From contig OX235271.1 in assembly GCA_944472155.2 (NCBI GenBank), positions 27,970,977 to 28,034,976 on the forward strand: 64,000 nucleotides of DNA, given 5' to 3'. This document shows positions 9,441 through 19,737 of the stretch, one piece after another. Source of the DNA: Trichobilharzia szidati. Lineage: Eukaryota > Platyhelminthes > Trematoda > Strigeidida > Schistosomatidae. Made by a program: the position numbers and the translations under genes. Below the pieces are notes generated by a model, which saw nothing but the letters and a program-made list of their open reading frames with translations, searched no databases and was not told the origin of the DNA. Position 1 is the stretch's first letter. Each line of letters begins with the position of its first letter.

Positions 9441-10646
9441 GTAATCCACAACGAGAAACTCACGGAATCCTTCGAAGTGAAGACGAGAGTAAGACAAGCT
9501 GGCTGCCTACTATGGCTAATGATTTTCCTGATTGTGGTAGACCGAATAGTGTGACAGATAGCGGGCGACGGGGAGACAGGCACAAAATGAATCCACACAA
9601 AAAACTGGGAGGATCTGGGTTTCACCGATGGCATAGTGGTTAGGACGCTCGTCTACCATGCACATGATCCGGGGTTCGGTCCCCGACTGACGCACACCTG
9701 ATACTAATGGTTGGCCTGCTAAATTTGGGTTAACCATATCACATGCTGAATATTTCATACTTTTATCAAAAATACAGAGTAGAGCCAATCTACAATAAAA
9801 AAATGTCTGATTCCCGACAAAATCGAAGATATGCAATTAAAAAGCAACAAGTTGGCAGAAGAGGCATCCAGAGACGTAAAGACGTCGGGTGAACATTGAG
9901 AAAACAGAGGTGACGAAGATTCTTGGCCAACAGCAACAACAACATACAACAATCAGTATAAATGAGAGAAATCTGAAAGAAGCAACCTCCTTTACCCACC
10001 TACCTACCTGGGAAGCATCTTTTCAGCTACAGGCGGACGGAACTGACGAGGATATCAAAGCGAGGATCGGAAAAGCAAGACAAGCTTTCATTATTCTCAA
10101 GTCTGTAAGGAGATCAACATCACTCAGAATGAAAAATAAGATCCTGATTTTCAACTCCAATGTGAAGTCAGTGCTACTATACGGACCAGAGAGGTGGTGC
10201 TGCGTCAAGAAGGGCACTTCGAACAAACTACAGACCTTCATCAACAGTTGTCTATGCTCAATACTTCGCTCAAGATCAGATGACCGAACAGAAAAGACCA
10301 GTGAAATGGAGAGATCTCTGACAATGAGCGAACCAACCCAGCAGGAACCAGTTGTGCAACAAATATCAAGGAAGAAATGGTGGTGGATTGGCCATACTCT
10401 GAGGAAACAAATCATCAAGTGACATCACACGACAGACAATCGCTCAAGTGCCACCCAAATGGGAAGAGGCGAGTTGGTCATCAGTGCGATAGTGACATGG
10501 AGAAGGCCATGCGAAGAGGAGATAAAAGCATGTAGACAGATGTGGAGCCAGGTGAAAATGTTGGCAGAGAACCGAACGCAATATAGACGTTCGGCTGAAG
10601 CCCTATGTTCTTCTAGAAACTAAAGGAAACAATAACAATAAATAAT
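8640..10646 (+). mobile_element. RTE-A LINE, longest plus-strand copy, split by a SINE-2
   Basis: Runs from the linker before the RT through fingers, palm and thumb to the terminal AAGCCCTATGTTCTTCTAGAAA and AATAA tail. Words in order include GKAAGLDGI, EQAGFRR, the remains of the motif C region at about 9610-9810, EKTEVTKILG, RIGKARQAF, FNSNVKSVLLYG, LQTFINSCL and GHTLRKQ. Between about 9625 and 9803 a SINE-2 replaces the stretch that encodes FADD elsewhere, so the catalytic motif is destroyed. Confidence 0.85.
9625..9803 (+). mobile_element. SINE-2 nested in RTE-A
   Basis: The head reads GGCATAGTGGTTAGGACGCT and GGGGTTCGGTCCCCGACTGA, with clear A- and B-box forms. The tail is ACACCTGATACTAATGG, TTGGCCTGCTAAATTTGGG, ATATCACATGCTGAATATTTC and an A-run. 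The same tail, inverted, follows the same kind of head at 25138-25343. The sequence on either side (GGATCTGGGTTTCACCGATG and ATGTCTGATT) is continuous RTE-A in other copies. Confidence 0.75.
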
Positions 10647-10649
10647 AGT

Positions 10650-11884
10650 TTTTTGTAACATTCTTTTAAGAAAAATCTTTTTCCGTTCTGTTTTTCATTT
10701 CTGTGTGCGTGCATGACATCCACGTTCTAGTTTTGGCTTAGATTACAGGACAAAATGTGAAGAAAAAGAATTAAGATGATGATAATAACAATAATAGTGT
10801 GGGGTGTGTTACTCACAAGATTTATAAGTAGTATATTGTTTGAAGAAAAACATGTTTCAGTGGGCATTCCTTAGGGACATTCAGAATGACCTTGAGGGAA
10901 CCTATCACATGACTAATTATAAATTATTTGTATACTCTGCTTTTAAAGTTAGCTGGCTAGTTAACTGCTGATCAGCATATATACAGTTTTATGAAAATTA
11001 GGTTTAAGGAAGATTTATCTCGTTAAGACGTCTATAACATATCATAAATTTAATATTTATTGGCTGTATTTCTGGGCCTGATTGATTGTTCAAGGTTGTT
11101 TAACAGGGCTGTAGTCTCAGCCTCAGTAGCGTCTGACCTGTAAGAATACTTAACTTTCAGATTCAATGTACAACAGATGTAAGTGTGTACATATAAATGT
11201 TGACAATATAATGATGAATAAGTAAATATTGTCTGTTGTAACCACGATACAAAGGATACGAAAATCTGTATGTTAAACTTAAAAGATTAGGTGACATGTT
11301 TACACACGTTTTGTTAAGTTGTGAATATTTAGGCATAGCTCAATAGACAGACAGACTGTGTCCAAAAAACAGTTTTCTTGTTTGTTAAAGCACATCAATC
11401 ATCCCAGGTTTTTATTTTTTTTAAATGCATATGTGAAAGGTTTTGTCCGCCATTTTATATTCAAACATTACTACATGTTTGTTTTGTTAATATATTGGTA
11501 GCCATATTATTTATTATATGATGCTGTTATAACTTGTTCAATTGTCTGAATGCATAATTTACAATTGTCTTATCGAAATAAGCTTCATATGAAAAATATT
11601 TCTGAAGAAACGTTAAAAGTTAAACTGGATGGATGTAATAATGTTATTACAGGTTCTATGAATAACTCGATGAAGCTTTCTTTTCAAGGTCGGTCGGTCG
11701 GTCGGTTTTCGACACAGAACTTTTCACATATGTGCAGCAGTTCAAGTCGCCACACTCCCTTCATGTAGCACACAAAGCAAGAGAAGAAAGTAGGAGAAAT
11801 GCATATTAGAGACAGTAAACAGAGGTGTGAGATAAAGGAATAGTAATAACGAATAACAAAACAGTTTCATTGGAAATCATATGT
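10650..11884. other. Spacer, no gene recognised
   Basis: AT-rich sequence with no frame showing a known motif. A short (CGGT)n run lies at about 11689-11706. The 72-codon frame at 11550-11768 runs through that simple repeat and looks fortuitous. Confidence 0.5.
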
Positions 11885-12610
11885 CACAAAGAGTGGATGC
11901 ATCTGCGCCATTGACAACGACGATTTTGAGCCATGTCACCAATTGTTTCCAACCACTGGTTTTTACCGTTCCGAGAACCCCAACCAGGAAGCCAGTCTCC
12001 ACCTTTCTAGGTGGCCTAGACTAACTGTTGTAAATTTCATTGACTGGTGCTATGTTTTGGTTTGACCGCTGCTAGCTCTTTTCCAGCCTGACCCTATATC
12101 AGCTAACATTGCCCTTCGGTCGAGTAAAGCGATGGCTAGGCATACGTAACACATGTCCTAACCATCTCAGTCAATGTAATTTCACAGCCTCGTCGGTTGA
12201 TTTTCCCTCCTTACCTAGCACTCGATGCCTAACCTGAATATTGCTCACCTTATTATACCACTTCACATGGGAGATAGAACGCAGACACCTATGATCAAAG
12301 ACAGCTAATCTTTTCATGTCTTCCGCTTTCAATGGCCATGTCTCACAGCCATAAAAGAGGACGGAGCGGACTGCTGAGGTGTACACCCGCCCTTTTTTTG
12401 ATAGTCGGATGTCATGTCTACGCCAGAGACGGCGTTAACTGGCATATGCGAAACTAGCCCTCTGTATTCGCGCTGAGATTTCGTCAGAGATCAACCCGTT
12501 GGCACTGGCTGATGGTACTTCCCAAATAAGTGAAGCGGTCAACATGTTCTACCACTTCACTTCCTATTTCTAATCTAGGAGTCGGTGAAGTCCAAGGTAG
12601 TCTCTAAATA
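11885..12610 (-). mobile_element. RTE-B LINE, 5'-truncated 3' end
   Basis: The minus strand encodes [36 protein letters not shown] and [18 protein letters not shown], colinear with the C-terminus of the long element at 60298-64000. Right of 12420 the inverted sequence still matches its thumb region (NGLISDEISARI). Left of 12170 it matches the 3' untranslated part down to about 11885, including the GATAGGGTCAGG..AAAGAGCTAGC stretch. Here [10 protein letters not shown] is in frame, unlike the copy at 60 kb. Confidence 0.85.
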
Positions 12611-12924
12611 GTTCAGTTCAGACAGACACACAATTCAACAAGAAATCACTGTGAAAGGCAAATAGACTTGGGAATTCCCCGGGTTAGCCTCAAAGAACTA
12701 CTCTTTAAATACACGATGAATGTACATTTTGTATTTAGTAACCATACACATAACCGACAAGTAGAGGAAATCGGTATGCATTCATCATTAGACCCGATCT
12801 TAGAAGACTTCTCCGTTGGAAAACTTGAAAATTGGGAGATGGAAGATTGATGTCATCAATAAATTCGACATCTGTTATCGTAATGTCAATGATACATTTG
12901 CAAGTATTGGTTTCGTAGGGATTT

Positions 12925-13200
12925 TGTTTGATTGGATGGATGATTTCATCATGAGCTGACATCAGTTAGAGAACCACTGGAAAAATTGAGCGTACTGGAC
13001 AGCTGTTTCGTCCTAGTTTGGGACTCTTCAGCAAGACGAGCTCACCTTGTAACTAGAAGGTCCCGGGTTGGAACCCCGGTTGGTGCGCACTGATGAAGGG
13101 TCCCAGACTAGGACGAAACAGCTGTCCAGTACTCCAGGCAGATTTTCCAGTGGTTTCCTGACTCAAGTCAGCTCATGGTGAAATCCTTCATCCAATCAAT
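12925..13200. repeat. Palindromic pair of SINE-3 fragments
   Basis: A minus-strand SINE-3 piece (about 12925-13036) meets a plus-strand piece (about 13037-13200) head to head. Shared inverted words are GATGATTTCATCATGAGCTG/CAGCTCATGGTGAAATCCTTC, GTACTGGACAGCTGTTTCGTC/GACGAAACAGCTGTCCAGTAC and AGAGAACCACTGGAAAA/TTTTCCAGTGGTTTCC. The B box CCCGGGTTGGAACCCCGG is kept only in the right arm. Confidence 0.7.
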
Positions 13201-13304
13201 AATACATATATCTTAGTTAACGAGAAAGTAACTATAGATAAATCACTGATGAAATTTAGTAACGTCCACTTCTTCACTTACATTCATTCACTTGTGATGC
13301 GAAG

Positions 13305-13720
13305 CATTTTCTGGATGTTTTGCTAAGTTGGCGAGAAGATGGATCACTTGAGAGAAGAGTGTATAGAAAAACCACATGAATAGCAGGACAATACACGCAC
13401 TTCTTTAGTTATGTGCCCGTTAAGTATAAAAGAAATATCATTGTCTCATGGTAAGAGCAATTAAGATATGTATGGATGATCGCTTACACTTACAAAAGGA
13501 ATTTGAATATATTCATGATTCCTTGAGTTGATTTATAAGGATGCATCAGTTACAACGAAAGTCAGCAATTGCAGTGCATGCCTGCTTTAACATACAACCA
13601 CAAAGTACGTTGGGACAGAGTCAAAATTCTAAAGAGTAATATAGGTAGGTGGAGAGAGATTGATAACAGAATCTTTGTTCACTGAATTTACACCTAACAG
13701 ATGCAGTAGGAAGAATGACT
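13305..13720 (+). pseudogene. Penelope-like element, RT C-terminus to GIY-YIG tail, degraded
   Basis: Conceptual pieces in two frames read FLDVLLSWREDGSLERRVYRK, AGQYTHFFSYVPVKYKRNI and, later, GRWRERLITESLFTEFTPNR. The first two are PLE reverse transcriptase words (FLDV..R..DG....VYRK, GQY..F.S..P..YKR), also present at 39900-40030. The last matches GWRKRLITTEALFIESTANT in the mini-PLE at about 53420-53480. Deletions have removed most of the middle. The copy is interrupted at 13720 by a SINE-2-like tail. Confidence 0.7.
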
Positions 13721-13726
13721 CATCAT

Positions 13727-13860
13727 TTTTTAATAATAATAATAATTTGCTTTATTCCAAAACAGTACTTGTAATACAGAATGGAATTCTCAGCATTTTT
13801 ACTACAGTATTGCATCCAGTTAGTACATTATCAATAAATAGAATTCTACATAGACTAAGG
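13727..13860 (-). repeat. SINE-2-like tail with AAT-rich end
   Basis: AATAATAATAATTTGCTTTA, then AATACAGAATGGAATTCTCAGC, parallels 1010-1090 and the tail of the SINE-2 at 25138-25343. No tRNA-like head is visible downstream. Confidence 0.4.
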
Positions 13861-14119
13861 AAATCTCAGTTCATTATGACAACAACATATTGGCATGTCA
13901 GTAGCAAAGCCAAAGTTGAACAGTGTTTGAAGCTGTTAGAAAAGTAGGAGCTGTCATATTTACTGGCGTAAGCGGAAGAAAGAAACAAAGCAGCACATAA
14001 CGGAAAAAGAGAACAAAAGAGAGAGAAAAGGAAAAGAAAGAAAATGTTGTACCCATAAATGATATGAGTTGGAAAGACGAGGTCCAGTTGTTCTACTGAC
14101 TATTTAATGGATTATAGGT

Positions 14120-14390
14120 GTCACGCCTAATGCCTTCTTTATCACACAAGACACGAGCTAAGTAGGGTATGGTTGAGTTTTTGTACTTGCTGGTGCGAGC
14201 ATATAGTTTTCTATATAGGCTTCTGGTTTTTCCTGATGAGATGCAAGGGGAGAGTTGTGAGTGAAGAGGTTGGTGTGAGTTAGATAAAATGGATCTGGCC
14301 CATTTTTCACATGAGTTCATGTGCCTGTCGACCAGAATATTAACAAACTGGTTGAGTGGCACGTTGCTTACCCTGCACAGATATAGAAAA
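14120..14390 (-). repeat. Repeat F copy 2, minus-strand open frame
   Basis: The minus strand is open for 89 codons at 14093-14362, with words such as HMNSCEKWARSILSNSHQPL, CISSGKTRSLYRK and KNSTIPYLARVL. The related copy at 2372-2600 keeps the same order in weaker form. A dispersed coding element, perhaps the C-terminus of a retroelement ORF, is the likely source. I do not recognise the family with certainty. Confidence 0.5.
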
Positions 14391-14399
14391 TATTACTAC

Positions 14400-14545
14400 C
14401 AATCAAATCAAGAGATGCGAAGAAATGGAATTATATAAACGAAGTTAGAAATTTGTGTGAGCACCTTGATATGATTATGAGCAGTAATAAATTGTGCTCG
14501 AAACGTGGTCATCAGTAAATAAACTACTGTATGACACTGTGAGAT
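14400..14545 (+). repeat. Penelope-like terminal region
   Basis: TTGATATGATTATGAGCAGT..TAATAAATTGTGCTCGAAAC..CATCAGTAAA matches the 3' terminus of the mini-PLE at 53600-53703. It contains a stem GAGCA/TGCTC directly followed by GAAACGT, the form of a hammerhead helix II plus GAAA, but the CTGATGA part is not intact. It is probably the 3' end of the PLE interrupted at 13720. Confidence 0.55.
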
Positions 14546-14639
14546 TTTATGAAAATGAAGTTTCTACGTAATGGAATGAATCTGTCGGCATGCAACAAGT
14601 ACAACAATTAATTCAAATGCTTACAATCATCCCATTCCT

Positions 14640-14845
14640 ATGTGTTCCGAGTTGAACACAGGACTCCAGGCTTCAAGTCTTTAATTTTTAGTATCTGTGG
14701 TGTCGTTTTTACGAAGAGGGGTTGATAACCACATCTACAATCTTTCCTCTTCCCTGGACTAACCATCGACTATTTAACTGAGCAAGGTATAGGAGTGTGT
14801 TGGAGAGGAAATGAACTCCGGACCACAAGTGTGATTGGTGATGAT
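14640..14845 (-). repeat. Decayed SINE-1-type copy
   Basis: Inverted SINE-1 landmarks in order: CAGGCTTCAAGTCT, GGGTTGATAACC, CTTTCCTCTTCCC and a remnant of the head near 14805-14830. It lies directly left of a younger SINE-1 in the opposite orientation. Confidence 0.5.
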
Positions 14846-14860
14846 TACTTCCTGTAATGT

Positions 14861-15101
14861 GCGTCAGTGGCGTAGCGGTTAGGACGCTCGCCGGCTATGC
14901 ACATGGTCCGGGTTTCGATCCCCGGCCGACGCACTCCTTTACCTTGCTAAGCCAGAACTAAAAAAAGCTGGTGAAGAGGAAGGGTTGGGCATGAGACCAG
15001 CAACTCCATCCTGTAAAAATAAACACCGCTGCAGAAACTTCAAACCCCTAGCTTGAAGCCCTGTGTTCCACTGGGGAACGTGAAGGAGAAAAAACAAAAA
15101 A
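14861..15101 (+). mobile_element. SINE-1, complete with target duplication
   Basis: Head: GCGTCAGTGGCGTAGCGGTT..GGACGCTCG, B box GGTTTCGATCCCCGG, then CCGACGCA closing the acceptor stem. Body: CTCCTTTACCTTGCTAAGCC, GGTGAAGAGGAAGGG, GGGCATGAGACCAGCAAC, GCAGAAACTTCAAACCCC. Tail: GCTTGAAGCCCTGTGTTCCA, CTGGGGAACGTGAAGG and an A-rich end. The flanks ACTTCCTGTAATGT (14847-14860) and ACTTTCTGTAATAT (15102-15115) form an imperfect 14-base duplication. Confidence 0.85.
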
Positions 15102-15394
15102 ACTTTCTGTAATATGATTCAACACACAGATAGGCTGTTTAAATATATAAATTTCAGATCTGAAGTTTAAAGGAACTTGAGTCTTTTAGAATATGGATGT
15201 CTCAAGCTTCTACTTAGAAGTCGTTATTCATTGGTTTCACTGTGCCACATTTTAAGTGGATAATCATCAGGGGCATTAGCTGAAGATGGAACTACTTCGT
15301 TGAATAGGAATTCAAAGAAGGCTCGATTACAGTCTAGTGGTTGAAGGGTCACGTACCTGCTGTCGGGACCTCAAGGTATTGGCTCCAGCTCCTG

Positions 15395-15660
15395 ATGGAT
15401 TCGTATGACTTCACTAAAAGATCATCTCAGCGTTAGTTCTATCCATCTTTATTTCCTTTTGTATGTTTGTTGGATGATACGTCTTTGGTTGTTTCGTTAC
15501 CAGAGTTCCATGTTACTTATCCTTTCTTCACTATCGAGATGGCGAAGACAACATCTGTTGATGGAAGTCTTCAGTAGGCTCTTGGAAGTGCTTTCGACGA
15601 GGCCTTCAATGTTCGAAGCATATAGAAGCACTTAAAAATACCAGCACAGTATGACTGTTC
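15395..15660 (-). mobile_element. RTE-A LINE fragment, old
   Basis: Inverted words GATCATCTCAGCGTTAGT..CCATCTTTATTTCC, TGTTTGTTGGATGATA and GCGAAGACAACATCTGTTGA are colinear with the C-terminal part of the minus-strand RTE-A at 31850-32030 (IGHSL, NMQEK, SLYTEDQM region). Both ends are lost. Confidence 0.65.
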
Positions 15661-15864
15661 GCTTTTTCATTTGTTTTATCTAGAGTTAAATTATTACTAT
15701 TGATTAGGTATTGATTTTCAAAAGTACCAAATTTGTATTTGTCTGTATTTGTTCAACTTTATCCCAGACAGTATCAACAGAGTGTATAAAATGAATTTGT
15801 TGATAAGATTGATTTTTTCAATTAACATAAAACAGAGATTATGCCTTTTATAGGTTATTCTTGT

Positions 15865-16075
15865 ATACGTTGATGCTTCAACGATAGAATTCTCAACAGC
15901 TACGCAGATGGCCTGGGTTCGATTCCCAGCGGCCTAGTTTACTACCCAAAAGTGAACCTAGAAAAGAGGGGACATTAAGCGTGAGTCTAGCAATCTCCCC
16001 GCGTTAGTTCTCTTTGTCAGTGGGCTGTATCGCCACATTTTATGCAGACGTTTAATCATCATACTGGAGAGCATT
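15865..16075 (+). repeat. Decayed tRNA-headed SINE
   Basis: GGCCTGGGTTCGATTCCCAG and GCGGCCTAG give a convincing T arm. Downstream, GAACCTAGAAAAGAGGGGAC and GAGTCTAGCAATCTCCCC align with the SINE-1 body (AAGAGGAAAGG, GAGGCTAGCAACCCC). The A-box half is weak. Confidence 0.5.
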
Positions 16076-16174
16076 ATCAAAGCAATGCCATTTGAGAGAT
16101 ATCAGTGACTATAATATCAATAAATTAAACAATATTGAACACTTTAGATGCACTTTAGGTGATATGCATTTGAA

Positions 16175-16605
16175 ATGCCTCAATTGGTGCGTCATGAATG
16201 GTGTTTCCAGCAGTCAACTGAGGACTTTTATCAACACCTGTCTCTGCTGGCTAGATACTGAAGAACAAATGGCTAGCTAGAAACAATAAGCAACAAGAAA
16301 CTTTAGAAACGAAGTGATCAAGAACCTATTGCTCGACAAATAATCCAAAGGCAGTGGAGATGGATAAAACATACACCGAAGGGACCCTTGGATGAAATCG
16401 CCTTTGAGTGGAACTTAAATGAGAAGCAAAGACTTGGGAGTCGGGTAGATGTTGACATGGAGGAGATCACGTAAGGAAGAAGTGAAAGTTTCTTGGCAAT
16501 CATAGAGTTAGCTAAAGAAGTTTGCTGAGGACAGAGTGAAATGGAGATGTGCCCAAGCTGAAGCAATATGTTCCACTAAGGATTCAAACGAATAATCATA
16601 TTATT
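16175..16605 (+). mobile_element. RTE-A LINE, 5'-truncated 3' end
   Basis: From about the GTTTCCAGCAGTCAACTGAGG equivalent of NSLLQTFINSCL, through ACTGAAGAACAAATGGCTAG and AACAATAAGCAACAAGAAAC, to the end GAAGCAATATGTTCCACTAAGG with ATTATTTATG. Stops are frequent. It is older than the copies at 7337 or 31620. Confidence 0.75.
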
Positions 16606-16756
16606 TATGCATATAAATGTATAGTTTTCTAAGTGTGATGTGCAGATACTACTTAAATATGATTCAAAAGTAATATGGGCAACTCTAAAGAATAGGAGCC
16701 CAAACCGAAACGACCTACGAACGCACAAACGACCTTGAGAAAGCAATCAGCTGACT

Positions 16757-17586
16757 GTGTTGTTTGTAGAAGTAATTATGGATGCTCTACACTTTTTGCG
16801 TTGTAAATTCGCTCCGGATCTTGTTTTTGATTACTGTTTGGATAAGGGACTGATTGCAAGGTCGAAAATTTGTCAGTGCGGAGGTGATATGCGTATACAA
16901 AAGTACACAAACTGCATTGATGGGTTTGTGTACAGGTGTAATGAGTGCCGGAGGAGAAAATCAGTTCGAGAGGTCATGTCGTTCTTTTTTAGTTTACAGA
17001 TTCCTTAGGCACTTTCTTCTCAAAGTCTAAATTACCCCTAACAAAAATTTTAACGATCTGTAATTTCTGGATACTGAACAGACCAGTTACAGCAACGGCT
17101 TATGAAACGGAAAATTCAGAAGTGTCTGCAGTGCAGTGGTACCAATATTGCAGAGACATATCGTCCTGGAAAATGAACAGCCTAACTCAAGTTCTTGGAG
17201 GAGTTGGCGTAATCATTCAAATTGATGAGACCATATTAATAAAAAGGAAATATAATCGCGGCAGATTACGAGCAAACCAACAATGGATATTGAGTACCTA
17301 TGACACCACTCTCCAAAAAGGATATATTGAGGCGATTCCAAATCGCAGTGCAGGTGTGTTATTGCCTATTATCCAGCGCTTAATGCTACCTGGTACCACT
17401 ATTCACACAGACGAATGGAGCAGTTACAGCCAATTGTCGAATCTCGGGTATATTCATCATGTAGTCAACCACACAAATGGTTTTCGCAATCCTTTGGATG
17501 GAACTCATACTAATTCAATCGAAAGTTTCTGGAGTCACCTAAAAAAACGGATTATTATTCCTCAGACTGCCTTCTCTCCGCGCTGA
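16757..17586 (+). pseudogene. Merlin/IS1016-type DDE transposase, 3'-truncated
   Basis: Exon-like part 1 (16757-16972) has a zinc-ribbon pattern, C39-x-C41 and C61-x2-C64, ending RRRKSVRE. Part 2 is open from 16993 to 17583 in another frame: GTFFSKSKLPL, then residues counted from 17122 showing IQIDE (D35), RKYNRGR, IHTDEWSSY (D97), VNHTNGF and HTNSIESFW (E134). The ID-E, TD-W and SIE order is the ISXO2-like DDE catalytic triad of Merlin elements, which move DNA by cut and paste; all three acidic residues are present. Between the parts lies a 36-base stretch, 16973-17008, starting GT and ending AG. The C-terminus is lost where an RTE-A tail begins at about 17566. A possible terminal inverted repeat start, GGAGCCCAAACCG, lies at about 16705, but its partner is not seen. 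Confidence 0.85.
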
Positions 17587-17940
17587 AGATAAGTTGGCCA
17601 TCTGGCCAGTTAGAAAGAATAAGCAACAAGAAACTGTGACAACATAAGCCAGACAAGAACCTGTTGATCAACAAATATGCCAAAGAAAGTGGATATGGAT
17701 TAGACACGAGCTAAGGAGACCGCAGAGAGATTTCTTGCTCCAGGTAGAGCCTCAAGTGGAACCTGGATGGGAAGGTGACATAGAGGAGATCATGTGATTA
17801 AAGAGGAAAGGAAATCTTATGGCGAATCGTGAAACTAGCTGAAAAGGGCTGTAGGCAACAGAGTGAAATCGTGATGTACAGTTGACGCCCTATTTTCCTT
17901 TAGGAACCTAAGGGAAGGACTTATTTCATTGATTATTCTT
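17566..17940 (+). mobile_element. RTE-A LINE, short 3' end joined to Merlin
   Basis: CTGCCTTCTCTCCGCGCTGA through CAACAAGAAACTGTGACAAC, CAACAAATATGCCAAAGAAA and GTGGATATGGATTAGACACG to the end TAGGAACCTAAGGGAAGGAC. The left junction is inside the transposase frame, giving an artificial C-terminus (TAFSPR). A weak AAT tail follows. It is severely 5'-truncated, as is usual for LINE insertions. Confidence 0.75.
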
Positions 17941-19690
17941 TGTGTCTGCGATATTGTTTTACAATGAGAAAATCCAACCGCACGACTGATAGTTCACTAG
18001 TGACGTCATTTTGTTAATCCTTCAATATAATATATATATAAGTTAAATTTCATACCCTAATTTTATCGGCTCTATCCATATGTGATGCTAGACTGAAACA
18101 TGCATGAAAAAACCACTCAACAAACTATTTCACGATGATAAAAAATCGAACTAGTCATATGCATTTCTAGACCATAAAAACTACACCAAATTAACACAAA
18201 CTACAGAAAGCTTGTTCATATTCAGTGTTGTTAGCTGGAGTTATTTTTTCTTCGCCTATTTCGCTGTGTACACTCCACACATTAAAAAACCTACGCATTT
18301 CTAGTCTGAACCGTCTATCTGAGCGTACACACTCACTCGTGAAAGCTCAATACGTTTAAATGTCTTTTAACTGGATCTCCCACTATCTCTCTCTCTCTCG
18401 CGCGCGCGCACGATCGCTCTGTCTGTCTTTCATTGCATCTGGATGTCCAAAATTCAGGTTGATTGAATTTTCGCGCTACACACACATGTATATAGATGGA
18501 TGGATGGATAGACAGACAGGCAGATTGCTTAGATTGATGCAAAGGAAAGACACACGATTGCACATACAATTTGTCTGTCTGTAGTCAGACTAACTAATAA
18601 TAACCTAGATATGTGACATATCAGTGCATTAGAAAACAGTAAAGCGAATTGAGACTATTCACCTGGATTTCGACATACGGTACACACACACAAACTGTAA
18701 TTACATGTCACTCCCTTCATGACACTCTCTCCTGTCTATTTCATTATGCAGTAGTTTAATGTTCTAATAAAAAGACAATCAAGGTCTACATTCACAATTC
18801 TCAACTGGTCAGTATAGTACACTTTACCAAGGTCAGCAATAAATCGATTTATTACAGACTATACAGGTTAAGCAGAAGTATTTGAACTTAATAGTCGTCT
18901 GTGCACACAGACAGGCAGAGGGAGATAAATGCAGGCGTATGACGTAGACAGAAAGAGTGGTGGCGAGATCTCCTATTTACAAATTATCGATAAAAACCAA
19001 TTACTATTATTCAACACAAGGTTGTCTGGTTGATATATGTGTATTTTTAGCAATGAGAGCAGTCCTTGATGTCTGTTGTGTCTTTCTATCTCAATCTTTC
19101 CAAGTCTTTTTTCTGACTTTAGAATTGTGTTATCAGTTTACTATAGCAATGACCTTGATGTGATAATGACCACAACCAGAGTGAGAAATACCCAATGAGA
19201 ATGGAGAGTTTAACAATTCACCAATGAAAGGCGAATAATAAGTAGAATTACAGTATTTCTCCATTAGCGTCATTCTACTGTCAGTTTCTCTCTGTAGCTG
19301 GAGTTGTCTGGATAAGATATTGTCCTGTTCAATCGAATCTTTACTTGTGATTCTTGATAATTTTACACATTGAGGGAATAATTTTGGATAAATGCGTCAA
19401 CTGAATTGAAAGAGAAAACTACAGCTGGTGTTTTGACTGCCGCTGAGATGGTCTTGGTTTAGCAGACTGATAGTTAGTTGGTGGTGAAATAAAAATTTGG
19501 GTCGTCGACAGCAGGGTTTCAATCGTATGTCTTCAAACTACTCGATTTTATTTTAAATATAACCACTAGTCAGTAGTGAATGACGGCCTACAACAGTTTC
19601 TTACTTACTTAAAAGCCTAGTCATTTGATTCTCAGCGGTGATTCTTAGATTTGGGTACTTATTGGTTCGTGCGCATTAGCTTCATCATAT
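17941..19690. other. Spacer, simple repeats, no gene recognised
   Basis: Contains a pyrimidine and CG-rich simple tract at about 18384-18412 (CTCTCTCTCTCGCGCGCGCG), (GATG)n at about 18497-18509 and runs of CAGACAGACAGG. The frames here read through those tracts in several phases, which is typical of simple sequence rather than coding. No repeat shared with the rest of the window was seen, so this is the best candidate for unique host intron or intergenic DNA. Confidence 0.5.
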
Positions 19691-19693
19691 CAA

Positions 19694-19694
19694 A

Positions 19695-19737
<43 letters not shown>
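19694..19737. repeat. (ATT)n microsatellite, RTE-A tail
   Basis: About fourteen ATT units abut the inverted 3' end of the RTE-A copy to the right, so the array most likely grew from its (AAT)n tail. Confidence 0.85.

Noticed and set aside
14861..14935. True tRNA gene
   Set aside because: The head is one of many copies joined to a SINE body, and the anticodon arm is irregular.
18333..18584. Overlapping 74-78 codon frames on both strands
   Set aside because: They run through CT and CG dinucleotide repeats and a (GATG)n tract; simple sequence gives open frames in several phases.
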